Positions 40,647 through 51,999 are shown, numbered from the stretch's first letter. The stretch: 64,000 bases of DNA from Pachyseris speciosa (GCA_016490735.1 JAEMWC010000049.1:1243501-1307500); one strand, 5' to 3'. Program-made: numbers and translations. Notes: a model not told the origin generated them from the sequence alone.

Positions 40647-43600
40647 ATGAAAAAAATTATCGAAACTAGTAGTAATATGGATAAGAAAAGTCTCAAAAAA
40701 TTGAGCAAATCCAAGCTAATCGAATTGCTGTTGAAGCAGCAGAAAAAGCCTAAAGTTATTATAGTTGATGACACAAAACCAGTACCTAAACCAAGAACAA
40801 GACCAATTCCCGCCCCAAGGACGAAAAGACCAACTGTGAAAGAATTGATTGATTATTTTGAGAGGAAAAGATTACCAGCTCCACCTGCTGAATGGTTGGA
40901 AGAAATAGAGCAATTGAAAAAGAGACCAATTCCCGCCCCAAGAGCCAAAAAGCCTGTGCCGGTTCCAACACCCAGAACAAAAATAGAGCAAACAGAGAAA
41001 GCTCTGAAAGGTTTCACTAAGTCTTTTGAAATCAGTATAAAAAATAACAAAGACCCGCTTGCGCAACTGCAAAACGCAAGAAAGGCTGTTGCATATAATA
41101 TTATAAAATCGTTGAATGAAATGAAAGGACTGAAATTTGTTGAAACACTCAAGGTAATATTTGCAAAAATGACTGATGGAGAAATAGAATACAAAACCGC
41201 ATATTTCAACAGTGTAGCTCAAACAATTGTGAATAATCTGGAAGTAACTGAATCACTACAGTTGTCAAAAGACCAAATAATGAATAAGATTGCAGTTTGG
41301 GTATCTGAAGGTTCAGGTTGGACTGTTGATTCAGTTGATAGTCATTATCTTAATGTTGTGAAATATGCGCCAATGAAGGGCTCCTCATACATTAAACTAC
41401 CGAATGAACTCAGAAACAGTGCAAAGGGTTTGAATTAACTTGAAAAATGAGGATAATGAATGCTTCCGATGGTGTCACATCAGACACCTGAACCCACAAG
41501 AGAAATACCCACAGAGGATTAAAAAAGTTGACAAAAAATACATTGAAAAATTGGATTATACAGGGATTGAATTCCCAGTTGCAACCAAGCATTACAACAA
41601 GATAGAGAAACAAAATGAGATCAACATCAATGTTTTTGGTTATGAGAATAGACAGCCATATCCAATTTTTGTTTCAAAAGAGAAATATGAAGACTGCTTG
41701 AATCTGCTTCTAATAACTGAAAATGAAAACAAGCATTATGTGCTAATCAAAGATTTCAATAAGTTCATGTACAATCAAACAAAGCACAAAGAAAGAAAAC
41801 ATTTTTGTATGCACTGTCTTCAATGCTTCAGCTCTGAAAGGGTGTTGAATGATCACAAGGACAACTGCATGCAAGTAAATGGCACACAGGCAATAAAAAT
41901 GCCAAACAAAGATAACAGCATACTGAAATTCAACAACTTTCATAAACAACAGCGGGTACCATTTGTTATATATGCTGACTTTGAGGCCATCACTGAGAAA
42001 ATACATGGTTGTCAACCCAACAGTGATAAATCATATACTGAAGCCTATCAGAAGCATACTGACTGTGGCCACGGCTATAAAGTAGTTTGTTGTTATGATG
42101 ATAAATACAGCAAACCAGCAGTAATATACAGGGGTGAAAAGGCTGTGTACAAATTCATGAAAGCTATGTTGGAGGAGGTCAAATATTGCAAGAATGTTGT
42201 GAAAAAAAATTTTAACAAACCATTGAAAATGACTAAAGATGATGAAGAGAAATTCCGAAAAGCCAAAGTTTGTCACATCTGTGATAAGAAATATACTGAA
42301 AAGGATATTAGAGTCCGAGATCATTGTCACATCACTGGTAAATACAGAGGTTCTGCTCACCAAGATTGTAATCTGAAACTCAGAGTGAACCCAGAAGAAA
42401 TAAAAATACCAGTCATATTTCACAATCTAAGAGGCTATGATAGTCATTTTATTATGCAGGAGATTGGAGCTATTGTTAAGAAGCACACTTACAAAAACAA
42501 GAAAGGTGAAGACTGTCAAATGAATATCAATGCTATCCCAAATAACATGGAGAAGTATATGGCTTTCATGCTTGGCAACCACTTGACCTTCATTGATAGT
42601 TTCCAGTTCATGAGCTCCAGTTTGGAAAAACTTGTAGGCAATCTACCTAGAGAAGCCTTAAAATACACCTCACAAGAGTTTAAGGGAAAGGATCTTAATC
42701 TGATGGCACAGAAAGGTGTTTATCCTTACGACTACATGGACAGTTTCGATCAATTCAATCAGAAGCTGCCATCAAAAGATGAATTCTATAGCATACTGAG
42801 TGATACGCATATATCAGATGAAGACTACACACATGCTCAGACTGTTTGGAAAGCATTCTCTTTGAAAAACATGGGTGATTATCATGACCTGTACCTTAAA
42901 ACAGATGTACTCCTACTGGCTGATGTATTTGAAAACTTCAGAAAAACATGCCTTGAGTACTATAAACTGGACCCGTGTCACTATTTCACGTCTCCCGGTT
43001 TATCTTGGGACGCCATGCTAAAAATGACTGACATAAAATTAGAATTGATGACAGACATTGATATGTTCCAGTTCATTGAAAAGGGTATGCGTGGAGGAAT
43101 CAGCTATATAGCCAACCGTTACGGTAAAGCAAATAATAAATACATGAAAGAGTATGACGAGAAGGCGCCCTCGACGTACATCGTGTATCTTGATGCTAAT
43201 AATTTGTATGGTTGGGCTATGAGTCAATATTTACCAACCGGTGGTTTCAAATGGTTGACACAAAAACAGATCAATAATTTAGACCTAACTAAGTATAAAG
43301 AAGATGGCAACAAAGGTTTGATACTTGAAGTTGACCTTGAATACCCCCCAGAGTTACATGATCTTCACAATGACTATCCACTGGCACCGGAAAAGGTCAA
43401 AGTGACTGGGGACATGCTATCAGATTATTGTAAAAACATAGCGAAGAAATATAAAATATCAACTGGTCTGGTACATAAACTGATACCAACATTAAGCAAC
43501 AAAGAAAAATACGTGCTCCATTACAGGAACCTCCAATTATATACTGATCTCGGTTTGAAAATAACTAAAATCCATCGAGTTCTAGAGTTCAATCAGTCCG

Positions 43601-44460
43601 CGTGGCTCAGACAGTACATCGACTTCAACACGCAGAAAAGAACTAACGCTAAAAATGCCTTTGAGAAAGACTTCTTCAAGCTGATGAATAACAGTGTATT
43701 TGGAAAAACGATGGAAAACCTTAGAAAGCGAGTAGACGTTAGATTAGTCACCGATGAAAAGAAACTATTAAAAATGGCTGCTAAACCGACATATGTTAGC
43801 AGTAAAATCTTCAATGAAAATTTGGTAGCTGTTCATAACATAAAAGAAACACTCACCCTGAACAGGCCGGCATATGTGGGTATGTGCATCTTGGATCTAA
43901 GCAAGACACTGATGTACGATTTCCATTACAACTACATCAAAGAGAAATATGGAGATGAAGCAAAATTATTATTCACAGACACAGACAGTTTGACCTATGA
44001 AATTGGAACCCATGACATCTATAGAAATTTCTGGAAGGATAAAAATAAATTTGATAACAGTGACTATCCTGAAAGCTCGCCATTCTCCGATAAGACCAAT
44101 AAAAAAGTAATTGGTAAGATGAAAGATGAGACTGCTGGAGTCCCAATATGTGAATTCGTAGGACTGAGATCGAAGATGTATAGCTATATTAAAGATGATC
44201 AGAAAGGAGGGAAGACAGCAAAAGGTATTAGTAAGAATATTATTAAGAATAACATCAAACATGAAAATTATAAAGAGACACTATTTGATAATAAACAGAT
44301 GCATCATAGAATGAAAACAATTAGAAGTCAGAACCATCAACTTGGAAGTTATGAGATAAATAAAGTATCACTCAGCTGCTTTGACGACAAGCGGTATATT
44401 CATGATAATGGCGTGACAAGCTTTGCCTATGGACATAATGAAATCTATTGTAGCTGTTGA
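40647..44460 (+). pseudogene. Protein-primed type DNA polymerase B (one frameshift)
   Basis: A 263-codon N-terminal frame (40647-41438) with PxPAPR-type proline repeats flows, after a one-base shift near 41434, into a 1006-codon open frame. Seen in the latter: a C2H2-like finger (HFCMHCLQCFSSE, about residue 121), the exonuclease motifs YADFEA (178), GYDSHF (333) and FIDSFQFM (384), a Cys/His cluster with CHIC and DHCH (277-310), then polymerase motif A as YLDANNLYGW (583), KLMNNSVFGK (747) and motif C as FTDTDS (845). All catalytic residues are present. It would copy the element using a protein primer. Start ATG 40647 lacks the TCTAA motif. Confidence 0.93.
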
Positions 44461-45193
44461 CGTCACGCCATATGATTTTTGTGAGTTTTAAAATACTGCC
44501 CTCTTTGGGGGGTTTCCCTTTCGAATGAGTCATCAAACTACGTCAGATTTTTCGCTTTTTACACATGCGTATTATTTTTTATCTTTGTAAATTTCATTTA
44601 TGTACCACAAGCATAAAAATGAAAATACAAACGAACATATAAGGGTTGTTTCAAACAGATAAAGAGTGGCTTGTATGCAGAGTATACTAACGATTGGAAA
44701 AAGCGGGGGCCTTTCGTTAGCGAAATGTATACAAGCCACCCCATGGAATAATGAAAAACCCCCGCCGTTATTCCATGGGTTGAAATAATAAAAAAATAAT
44801 AAAAAATGAAAAATAAAAAAATGAAAAATAAAAAAAATGAAAAAAATGAAAAATAAAAAAAATGAAAAATAAAAAATCACCCTTAGATGGTGTCGGATTG
44901 TTGGGTAGAGCTATAGTGGAAGCTTAGGCTTTGACAGAAGTGCCGGTTCAATCTCAAGCCGGAGGGTGAAAAAAACAAATAAACAAATAATTAGCCCCAA
45001 GAGGGTCTGATAGGGCCAGAGCGGAGTGGAGGTGGGAAAGACATAAATGATAGTGCTCTGGTGGTGTGGAGGTGGGAATTCAAAAAAACAAAACAAAAAA
45101 ACCTCTCATGAGGGACGGGTGGTGATTCAAATTCCAAATTAAGTCCCTCATGAGAGGTTCTGGTGGCCACCAGTTTTGCTATTTTTTTTCTGC
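44461..45193. other. Right subterminal noncoding region with three hairpins
   Basis: Inverted pairs: GTGGCTTGTAT (44666-44676) with 44729-44739; CCATGGAATAA (44741-44751) with 44768-44778; CCTCTCATGAGGGAC (45102-45116) with 45143-45157. Between them (44788-44878) is an A-rich tract of repeated AAAAAATGAAAAAT. A T-arm-like GGTTCAATC occurs near 44945, but no tRNA folds. No gene. Confidence 0.65.
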
Positions 45194-45564
45194 AGCTATA
45201 GGCGATGACTCATTCCCTGTTTTCCGAGAATGTCACGCTTGGTGATTTTTCCGAGAATGTCACGCATTATAATAAACTATGGATGAAGTGTGCTGACCTT
45301 GGTTCCATCAGATTGAACAACTATAGATTCCATTAAATTAAATAACTATATATTTCATCAAATTAAATAACTATATATTCCATCAAATTAAATAACTATA
45401 TATTCCATCAAATTAAATAACTATATATTCCATCAAATTAAATAACTATATATTCCATCAAATTAAATAACTATATATTCCAGAATACGAGACCAGAAGG
45501 CAGTAGTATAGTGTTTGGGGAAAACGAGATCAATTGATCTCGTACCCCCAAACACTATACTACT
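45194..45564. repeat. Right terminal inverted repeat of the Polinton
   Basis: Mirror of 25727-26086, including seven 25-base units at 45306-45480 and the 63-base terminal palindrome at 45502-45564. It ends CTATACTACT and is followed by the duplicated GTGGTC. Confidence 0.95.
45306..45480. repeat. Seven 25-bp tandem repeats in right TIR
   Basis: Same count and same two diverged inner units as the left end, so the ends are homogenised. Confidence 0.95.
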
Positions 45565-45570
45565 GTGGTC
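45565..45570. other. Right target-site duplication of the Polinton
   Basis: GTGGTC, matching 25721-25726. Confidence 0.95.
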
Positions 45571-46902
45571 GGCAACGCGTCTGTGAATGACTTTGTTCTA
45601 AGAGCTTCTTTTTCAAGCTCAGGTAGAGTGCCATCGTGATTTTCTGCTTCTGAATCTTCGTCTCCCTCGGTGTAGTCCGACGTCTCTTCCTCCTCGTTTG
45701 GTTTTCGTGCCTTTCCTGCTGCCCACACTATGCATTCCATCGGGTGTTTTCGCAGCCATTCCGAGGCCCTTTTCTTGAGCGTGGCCAGACTCTTGAAAGT
45801 GTAATTACGCAGCCTGCGTTCCATTGCGGGATGATCTTCGGGTTTAAACTGCAACTTCCTGTTGGGCCGTGAGAAACATAGGACAGCAGTTCATGAACGA
45901 TCTGGCTGTTTGATACTTGTGTCAAAATTTTCCAATCGTCGATGTCCTTGGTTGACGTGGACGCTTCATCTATGAAGATCACTTCGGTAGACTTGGTTAT
46001 CGTGGCCTTGTTAAATACCCTTTGTTTGGTTATCGTAGCTATGTTGGAATAATGGATGAGGCCGAGGACGGGCTGGAAAAGGCTGTGGGCATCGCCGATC
46101 AAACACGGGTCCCTGTCCCTGTGACGTTTTTTGTTGAAGTTGAGCAACTTTAGTTAATCCTCGCAGAACTCACCAATTTCTTCAATTTCAGGAAGCGTCT
46201 GTCCTTAATCGACCAGCAATAACCAGCATCTACTTCAATAAGGTTGTAATCGATGGAAATCGGTCGTATCACTTCGTAGTCGGGGTCGGAAAGAATTTCA
46301 ATGACCTTTTCATGTCCCTGAGTGATCTCGCTTTAAAAAACTCGTTTGCCGCCAAACAGTTAACAAACGCTCGCACCTCGCACTTGTAGGCGTACGTGAA
46401 CTTGGCTGCTGCGACGTTTCTGTAAATTTTACCACGGAACGGGACGTGCTCCACTTTCTTCATGGCTATTCCAATGTCGTTCACAAGAAAGGTCTATCAG
46501 GTCTTATCAGACAATCGGGCTTCTTCATCCGATCGCGTCGTGTTTCTGACGCCATCCTCCAATCCAAACGTATTGATTTGCAGCTTTGCTTCTTGAAGTT
46601 TCGCGGCAGCAACCTGTAACTTGGAGTTGAAAGACGAATTTATGAGGCCAACTCTGGCGACGTTTTCTGTACCACACTGTTGAGAATCCATCGAATCTTC
46701 TTCGCCTAGCACACTCTCCACCTCGTTCCGGAAGCAATTTTCGTATGACAAATTCACTAACTCCTGTATTAAAGGGTCCATGTGGTCTTTTAGCACCTTG
46801 AAGAGTTCTTTCATGGCCGCCGACTCTTTTCCCTCGTTGCATGGTATCTATGGATAGAGCAATTGCATTATCAACTTGCATTTTGCACTGTAAAACATAC
46901 AT
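45571..46902 (-). pseudogene. Superfamily 3 helicase-like gene, N-terminal and core part (right of Polinton)
   Basis: Read leftward. An N-terminal helical part (46814-46497, KELFKVLKDHMDPLIQELVN) is followed in another frame by VEHVPFRGKIYRNVAAAKF (46484-46269). Near 46147-45990 comes the core: CLIGDA, where a P-loop is expected but its GKT/S is missing, then STEVIFIDEAS, a Walker B-like strand. After another shift, QFKPEDHPAMERRLRNYTF fits SF3 motif C and arginine-finger region, then WLRKHPMEC. Such helicases unwind DNA in parvovirus-like and other small replicons. Frame breaks near 46490, 46265-46150 and 45870, plus the P-loop loss, make it a pseudogene. Intron borders cannot be excluded. 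Confidence 0.5.
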
Positions 46903-47849
46903 AAAGATTTTCTCTCTCCGCAGAGTTGCTTCAGGGTTTAGCGTTCAAATAGAATTTAAATGTCTCATAAAGAGACACTTTTAATCATGTTCTCAGTCGC
47001 TAGTTTCGATGGTTTTTGTAATCGATCCAAGATATACGCCATTAAAACGAATGAGGACAAAGATCGAAGTTTGAAATGTTACAAATACTGTACTCAATCA
47101 TGCAAAGAATTTCAAGGCTGGGAAGGCAGTACGTTAGGAAACAAAAAGAAAAAAGAGAAAAAAGTATGCACCTGTTGTGTCACAGTCTCTACGCCGCATT
47201 CCAACAGGACACGGTGTATGATGAGAGGGTTTGCTAGGACACCGTTTGGCGTTGTTAGAGCAATCCAGTAATTGACAGAAGGACACAATTTATCATTTAT
47301 CGCGGACGGGTAGCTTGAAATCCAATCTTGGCTGACAGCACTTGCTCCTTGACTTGATGTTAATGATTCGTCGTCACTTTCGTCAAAACCGTCTTCCTCT
47401 TCATTTTTTTTCGTTCGGCTTTGCGCACTTACGATACTGCTCCAAAGAATAATGCTACATTTTGTATTCCTGTGGAGATACAAAATAAGTAAGATTCTCA
47501 AGCAAACTCGCGTCCTTTATAATAACAAACAAGAATGCATCAAGTTACTGATTCTTACCAGAAATTGCCTTGTCACAAGTATCTCTGGTTTTGCATACGT
47601 TCATCCAGGCCCTTTCAATTCCTACTTCGTTGACTTTGCACACACACTACGCCTTCACGATACTACATTTTCCTGCGATTATCGGACTCACATAAAACAA
47701 GGCTGCACTCTTAATCGCCTGACTGTTGAGTTGACGACAAGGATAGCTCGTCCTGTTCATGTTACAACTGGGTTGGTTTGTGCTGTAGATGGCTCTGATT
47801 TTATACCCAAATTGACTTGTAACGTCTCGTGGAATAAATTTTAAACTCA
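46903..47849. other. Flank of helicase-like gene, coding status uncertain
   Basis: A minus-strand frame at 47430-47112 has an acidic serine-rich stretch (NEEEDGFDESDDESLTSS) and could be an upstream exon of the helicase-like gene. A plus-strand frame at 46960-47271 is Cys- and Lys-rich. Neither has a recognised domain. The plus frame at 47452-47844 looks like chance. Confidence 0.3.
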
Positions 47850-48215
47850 GCGGAAACTTATAGAGGTGCCTAATTTAGAGTCTGGAATTCTAAACGTCTG
47901 CAAACTGTACAGTTGATGTCATTCCCCGGGGTTAAATTCCCAACCAAGTATGAAAGTCGTGCAATAGAAGTAACGAGTTTTGGTCATCTCAATTGCATCA
48001 AATGTCTACATTTGTCCTATTTATTTCTTCTAACGAAGAAGCTAACTAAAATTGAAAGAAGCGTTGTCTCTTGGTCAAGAAGGAATTTGATTCCCACAGC
48101 TTGGTCGCAAAAGAATCATTTGGGTGACATGTGTTGAGTTTGTTGAATGCATTGCACAGTTGTATTAATTGCTTCTCTTATCATCCGTGTTAATGAGTGG
48201 CATTAGTACGTAACC
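47850..48215. other. No gene recognised
   Basis: No open frame or repeat with support. Confidence 0.5.
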
Positions 48216-48218
48216 TTA

Positions 48219-48591
48219 AGCCCCGGCTACACGTTCAAACATTGTTATAAAACATTTTTTGGTTGAGCAATGTTAGAACGTGTAGCATGCATGTTTGATG
48301 ACGTTTGTTCAACATTTTTTGCTGGAAGAATGTTTTGATTTCAATCAAACATTTTCTCCAACATACAACAAATGTTGAAGCGTGTAGCCGCCGTTTCAAC
48401 AATGTTGTATTGCAGAGACCAATCAGAGTTAAGGACCCAGTCTCCAATCCGAGACCCTAATAATTGTTGAAGTCAAAACCCCGAAGCGACGTGTTTCCAA
48501 CAATGTTATATGCGTATCCAACATTGCTAGAAGCGTTCTTACAACAATGTTGGGACGTGTTCTTCTAATGTTATAACGTGTAGCCGGGGCT
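48219..48591. mobile_element. MITE with iterated AACATTGTT words
   Basis: The ends AGCCCCGGCTACACGTT (48219-48235) and its complement (48575-48591) are flanked by TTA on both sides (48216-48218 and 48592-48594), a 3-base duplication as in Harbinger-type elements. Inside, CAACAATGTT or its complement recurs about ten times. No coding frame. Confidence 0.75.
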
Positions 48592-48774
48592 TTAGTCTCT
48601 TGAGGAATCTCAAGTTCAAGTTTAGTTTACGTAGCTTGTGGTTATGCCTTTAGTCAACTCAGTAGAGGTAAGTTTATCTTATGCAAAATTCGTCTCGTCA
48701 TGCCCAAAAATAGGCAGCTCAAGAACATGTAATGAGCTTCCAGTTTGGCAAGAAACTTGCAGTTTGAAAGAAAA

Positions 48775-49660
48775 AATAGTGAAGAGTTTCCGTGAAGTCC
48801 GCGATATCCGGCCGAAATTCAATTTTCTTTACAGGCCTTAAACTTACAGTTTGATGGGGAAGAACTGCAAATGTCAAATCAAGAATTTCCGTGAAATCCG
48901 CGATATCAGGCCTAAATTGAAGCTTCTTTACAGGCCTTGAACTTACAGCCTGATGGGGAAGTTAACGGGCAAATTTGTGCGTGTGAAACACGGCTGATTT
49001 TACCGATTTCACGGAAACGCTTGATTTTATTAGTAACACATCTCTAGCTCTTACTGATTATAAATGTCACATCAATAGTTTCCGTGAAATCGGCGATATT
49101 CGGCCTAAATTGAATTTACCTTGCAGGCGTTGAACTTACAGTTTGATGGGGAAGTTGACGGGCGAATTTCTGTGAGTGACTTTTTTCTAAAACAGAGTGG
49201 ATTTTACGGATTTCACGGAAAAGCTTGATTTGATCAATTTAATACTTCTCTTTTTATCTGAAAATATCTTCTAAATTTGACATGACAGTACATTAAATTA
49301 AATCTTTCCATGAGATACTTAAAGTTTCAAAGAAAGGTATTATAAATGTCAAATCAAGAGTTTCCTTTAAATCCGCGATATCCGGCCTCAATTGGATTTT
49401 CTTTGCAGGCTTTGAACTTACAGTTTGACGGGAAAGTAAGTGTGTGTGTGTGTTACTTTCTTCTAAAACACAACGGATTTCACGAATTTCACAGAAAAGC
49501 TTGATTTGATCAATTTAATACTTCTCTTTTTATCTGTAAATATCTTCTAAGTAAGATGGGGAAGTTGACGGGTAAATGTGTGTATATGTGTTTGTGTAAC
49601 TTTCTAAAACACGGCGGATTCTACGTATTTCACAGAATAGCTTGATTTCATGAGTGTCAT
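48775..49660. repeat. Diverged tandem array with internal inverted repeats
   Basis: A block with GTTTCCGTGAAATCCGCGAT, then TTTACAGGCCTTGAACTTAC, then TTGATGGGGAAGTT-ACGGG, occurs from about 48785, 48880, 49077 and 49358, with a partial copy at 49555. Several units also hold the complement GATTTCACGGAAA...CTTGATTT about 100 bases later, so each can fold. Lies in copy B's intron 2; no coding signal. Confidence 0.75.
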
Positions 49661-50059
49661 ACATCTTTTCTTATATCATGTGTAAGTGTGTTCTTTTGAG
49701 AACACACATAACAGTGTTTTCTGTTTGAAAGAGAAGTCAAAACAAGATGAACGAGTTTTATTTCGCGAAGTTGTGGTGATATCCATTCAATTAATACTCT
49801 TGCCATGTGCAGAAACTAGATCGGTTTTTAGCAACGCTATTGTGAAAAAATCCGTCGCGAGCATGTGATCTGTACTTATGAGGGAACAGGAAGTTTGGGA
49901 AACGATCGTCTCCTTCTTCTTCTTATGATTATGATTGTGATTATGATTATGATTATGATTATTATAATCTATAAAACTGACAAATATAATTACCCACGAA
50001 TTTCATGTTGTAGCTGAATATTTAGTTTCGTAATGTCCATTATCTTCTCGATACCCCAG
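49661..50059 (+). other. End of intron 2 of copy B
   Basis: From about 49910 the sequence again matches copy A's intron 2 (TTC run, then ATTATAATCTATAAAACTGA), ending in CCCCAG at 50054-50059. Confidence 0.7.
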
Positions 50060-50447
50060 ATGCAGACCACATTCCTGATTCAAGGTACCTACATGAGACT
50101 GGAATTTCCAAGCTTCACTGTGCCAGCTGCATCCCTGTCACTTTTTGACATCGTCGCTGTTCTTGCACTCATTCCTATTATGGAGCACATTGTTTATCCT
50201 CTTCTTCAATACTGCGGCATCAATTTCACTCCTCTCCGCAGGATTGGAGTTGGTATGCTGGTAGCTGCAGCATCTATGGTGGTGGCCGGCCTGGTTGAAA
50301 TCAAGCGAAGGCATACGTGGGAACAAGGCCATGTTTACGATCAGGAGGTTAATGGCGAGAATCTAACTGCTGCAGAGTTAAATATCTTTTGGCAAATCCC
50401 ACAGTTTTTGTTGATTGGATCCAGTGAAGTGCTCTGTAGTATCACAG
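50060..50447 (+). CDS. SLC15-like peptide transporter copy B, exon 3
   Basis: 388 bases, same borders and phase as 2039-2426 in copy A, encoding MQTTFLIQGTYMRLEFPSF through FWQIPQFLLIGSSEVLCSIT. The donor GTACAAAA at 50448 is weak but the same as in copy A. Separated from exon 2 by about 30 kb of mobile DNA, so correct splicing of copy B depends on a very long intron. Confidence 0.86.
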
Positions 50448-50451
50448 GTAC

Positions 50452-50486
50452 AAAACAAACAAACAAACAAACAAACAAACAAACAG
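50452..50486. repeat. AAAC microsatellite at exon 3 donor
   Basis: Eight or nine ACAA units start five bases after the splice donor. Copy A has only two such units. Confidence 0.9.
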
Positions 50487-50854
50487 ACACTATTGTATGT
50501 TTTTAATTGCATGATTGTTATTATCCTTCACTGTAATACCTCAATTGATCCATTGTGCAGAATGGCAATTTGTTCTTTTAAATACAGTTTAAGGTGCTAA
50601 AAGTTGCGTAATGCAATTAACAAGTGACAAAAGAATATACTGCTAATAGTTGCGTCATGCTACTAAGAAAAGCAAAAGAAAGTATTAATTAATAATAGAA
50701 CCCCTACATTAAAACTCTCGAAAACATTACGGCACAAATATTAATTCTAAGCAAAAAGGCGGATGAAGTAGGGATAAAAGAGAATTTTTTTTCTATTTTT
50801 CAATATATTTTGCTCTACTTTAACGTATCGAGCACTGTACTACGGAATAAACGA

Positions 50855-51490
50855 AACATCCTAACCTTATCCACCCCAAATAATCATAAATTATTCATTA
50901 ATTGAATAAATGTTTGAAAGAAAATTTGCCCTGAGCGGGATTTGAACCCACGTTCCCCCGTATACTAGTCGGGTGTGAAGACCACTACACCATCAGGACA
51001 ACCATAGTGGCAACACGGCAATCGAAGATGTGATTTACGTGATCGAAGACGTGGTATCCCGGGAAATTTTACTTTCAAGGTGACAGGGCAGGGGAAGCCT
51101 ATAACTCCATTTGAAACCCAACTAAGGATCAACTACTGATACACGACCGAAGTCAACTTTGCGGATGACAAAGGAGGATCCAATTACGGATACCGGCTAT
51201 TTCAATTAATTAAATAATGTATATGAAGGAAACCCTAACCTTATACACCCCAAATAATCATATTTTAATTGAATAAATGTTTGAAAGAAAATCCGTAGAA
51301 TCCGTAGAATCCGTGTTTGAAAAGGTATCCGTAATTGGAGTCATACGCTAAGTTGACTTCGGTCGTGTATCAGTAATTGATCCTTAGTTGGGTTTCAAAT
51401 GGAGTTATAGGCTTCTCCTGCCTTGTCACCTTGAAAGTAAAATTTCCCGGGATACCACGTCTTCGATCACGTAAATCACGGGCCAACAAA
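50855..51490. repeat. Compound repeat: direct 70-bp and inverted 135-bp copies
   Basis: The block from CCTAACCTTAT-CACCCCAAATAATCAT to TTGAAAGAAAAT occurs at 50860-50925 and 51233-51292. Separately, 51028-51160 (from TGATTTACGTGATCGAAGAC) is the inverted copy of 51345-51480. No coding frame. It lies in intron 3 of copy B and is absent from copy A. Confidence 0.7.
50928..50999 (-). tRNA. tRNA-like gene or tRNA relic, possible Thr(AGU)
   Basis: Read on the minus strand, a 7-bp acceptor stem forms between GTCCTGA and TCAGGGC (one T-G pair). The T-arm GTGGG-TTCAAAT-CCCGC is sound. An anticodon arm with CTAGTAT in the loop gives AGT. The D-arm is weak and the last anticodon-stem pair is a mismatch. 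It sits inside a repeat, so it may be a tRNA-derived repeat. Confidence 0.35.
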
Positions 51491-51529
51491 GGTACTACGA
51501 CGCCAGGAGGATCTCGGAAGATTCACAGT

Positions 51530-51725
51530 CCAAGCCTCAATGTGTAGTATAAAAAGTTTAGAGAAAAAATCGAAGACGAACAACTTCTGGAATTAAAAAA
51601 GGTATAAAAACTAAAAATTTAATAAAAGCGTTTCGGTCTTCATCAGTTACCTTCCTCAGGTAACTGATGAAGACCGAAACGTTTTCATTAAATTTTTAGT
51701 TTTTATTAAATTTTGACGTTGGTGA
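51530..51725. repeat. Palindromic Penelope end fragment
   Basis: CGTTTCGGTCTTCATCAGTT (51631-51650) mirrors 51661-51682 around TTCCTCA. Each arm resembles the ribozyme-bearing end at 55324-55347 but with stem II collapsed (CTGATGA, AGACC, GAAA), so neither can be an active hammerhead. Confidence 0.6.
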
Positions 51726-51923
51726 TCCAAAGATAAATGAGGCAGTAAGTTGTTGTTATTTCCCTGCTCATCCTATACAATTCTTTCATATTTGGGGGTA
51801 AATTTACTGTGAATCGCTGATCAACTTGGATGTAGTGACGCGATCCTTACTGCAGAATATGTGTGATTCTCCTCAGAGCTTGCTATTCAAAGGTCCTTCC
51901 AACTCGGCTCAATGGCGGGGTTG

Positions 51924-51991
51924 GTTCAGTGGCCCAGTGGTAAGGCGTCTGACCGGCTACCAGGAGACCCGAGTTCGATTCCCGGCTGAAC
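51924..51991 (+). repeat. tRNA-like repeat with A and B boxes
   Basis: A 7-bp acceptor-like stem (GTTCAGT with GCTGAAC), an A-box TGGCCCAGTGG and a B-box GAGTTCGATTC at normal spacing. The anticodon loop does not close as a 5-bp stem with 7-base loop. Best seen as a tRNA-derived SINE head or relic. Confidence 0.45.
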
Positions 51992-51999
51992 ACATTTTC

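Larger units (their letters stand above)
25727..45564. mobile_element. Polinton/Maverick element, 19,838 bp
   Basis: Bounded by matching inverted ends starting AGTAGTATAG and flanked by a perfect 6-bp duplication. It carries the diagnostic Polinton set: DNA polymerase B, retroviral-type integrase, packaging ATPase, adenain-like protease, and major and minor jelly-roll capsid proteins, plus accessory genes. Gene polarity splits near 32930: left-hand genes mostly run leftward, right-hand genes rightward. The interior is markedly A/T-rich against the host flanks. At least ten small frame breaks are seen in the capsid-side genes, one in the polymerase, so this copy is unlikely to be autonomous unless some breaks are assembly errors. 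Confidence 0.97.

Noticed and set aside
40853..41222. Minus-strand genes opposite polymerase N-terminal part
   Set aside because: Shadow frames of the proline-rich coding strand.
44881..44965. tRNA near the Polinton right end
   Set aside because: Only a T-arm-like GGTTCAATC is present; no acceptor or anticodon stem forms.
48219..48591. CRISPR-like array
   Set aside because: The short repeated words are irregularly spaced, in both orientations, inside a TIR-bounded element in eukaryotic DNA.
51664..51679. Active hammerhead ribozyme
   Set aside because: Core words present but stem II has collapsed to five unpaired bases.
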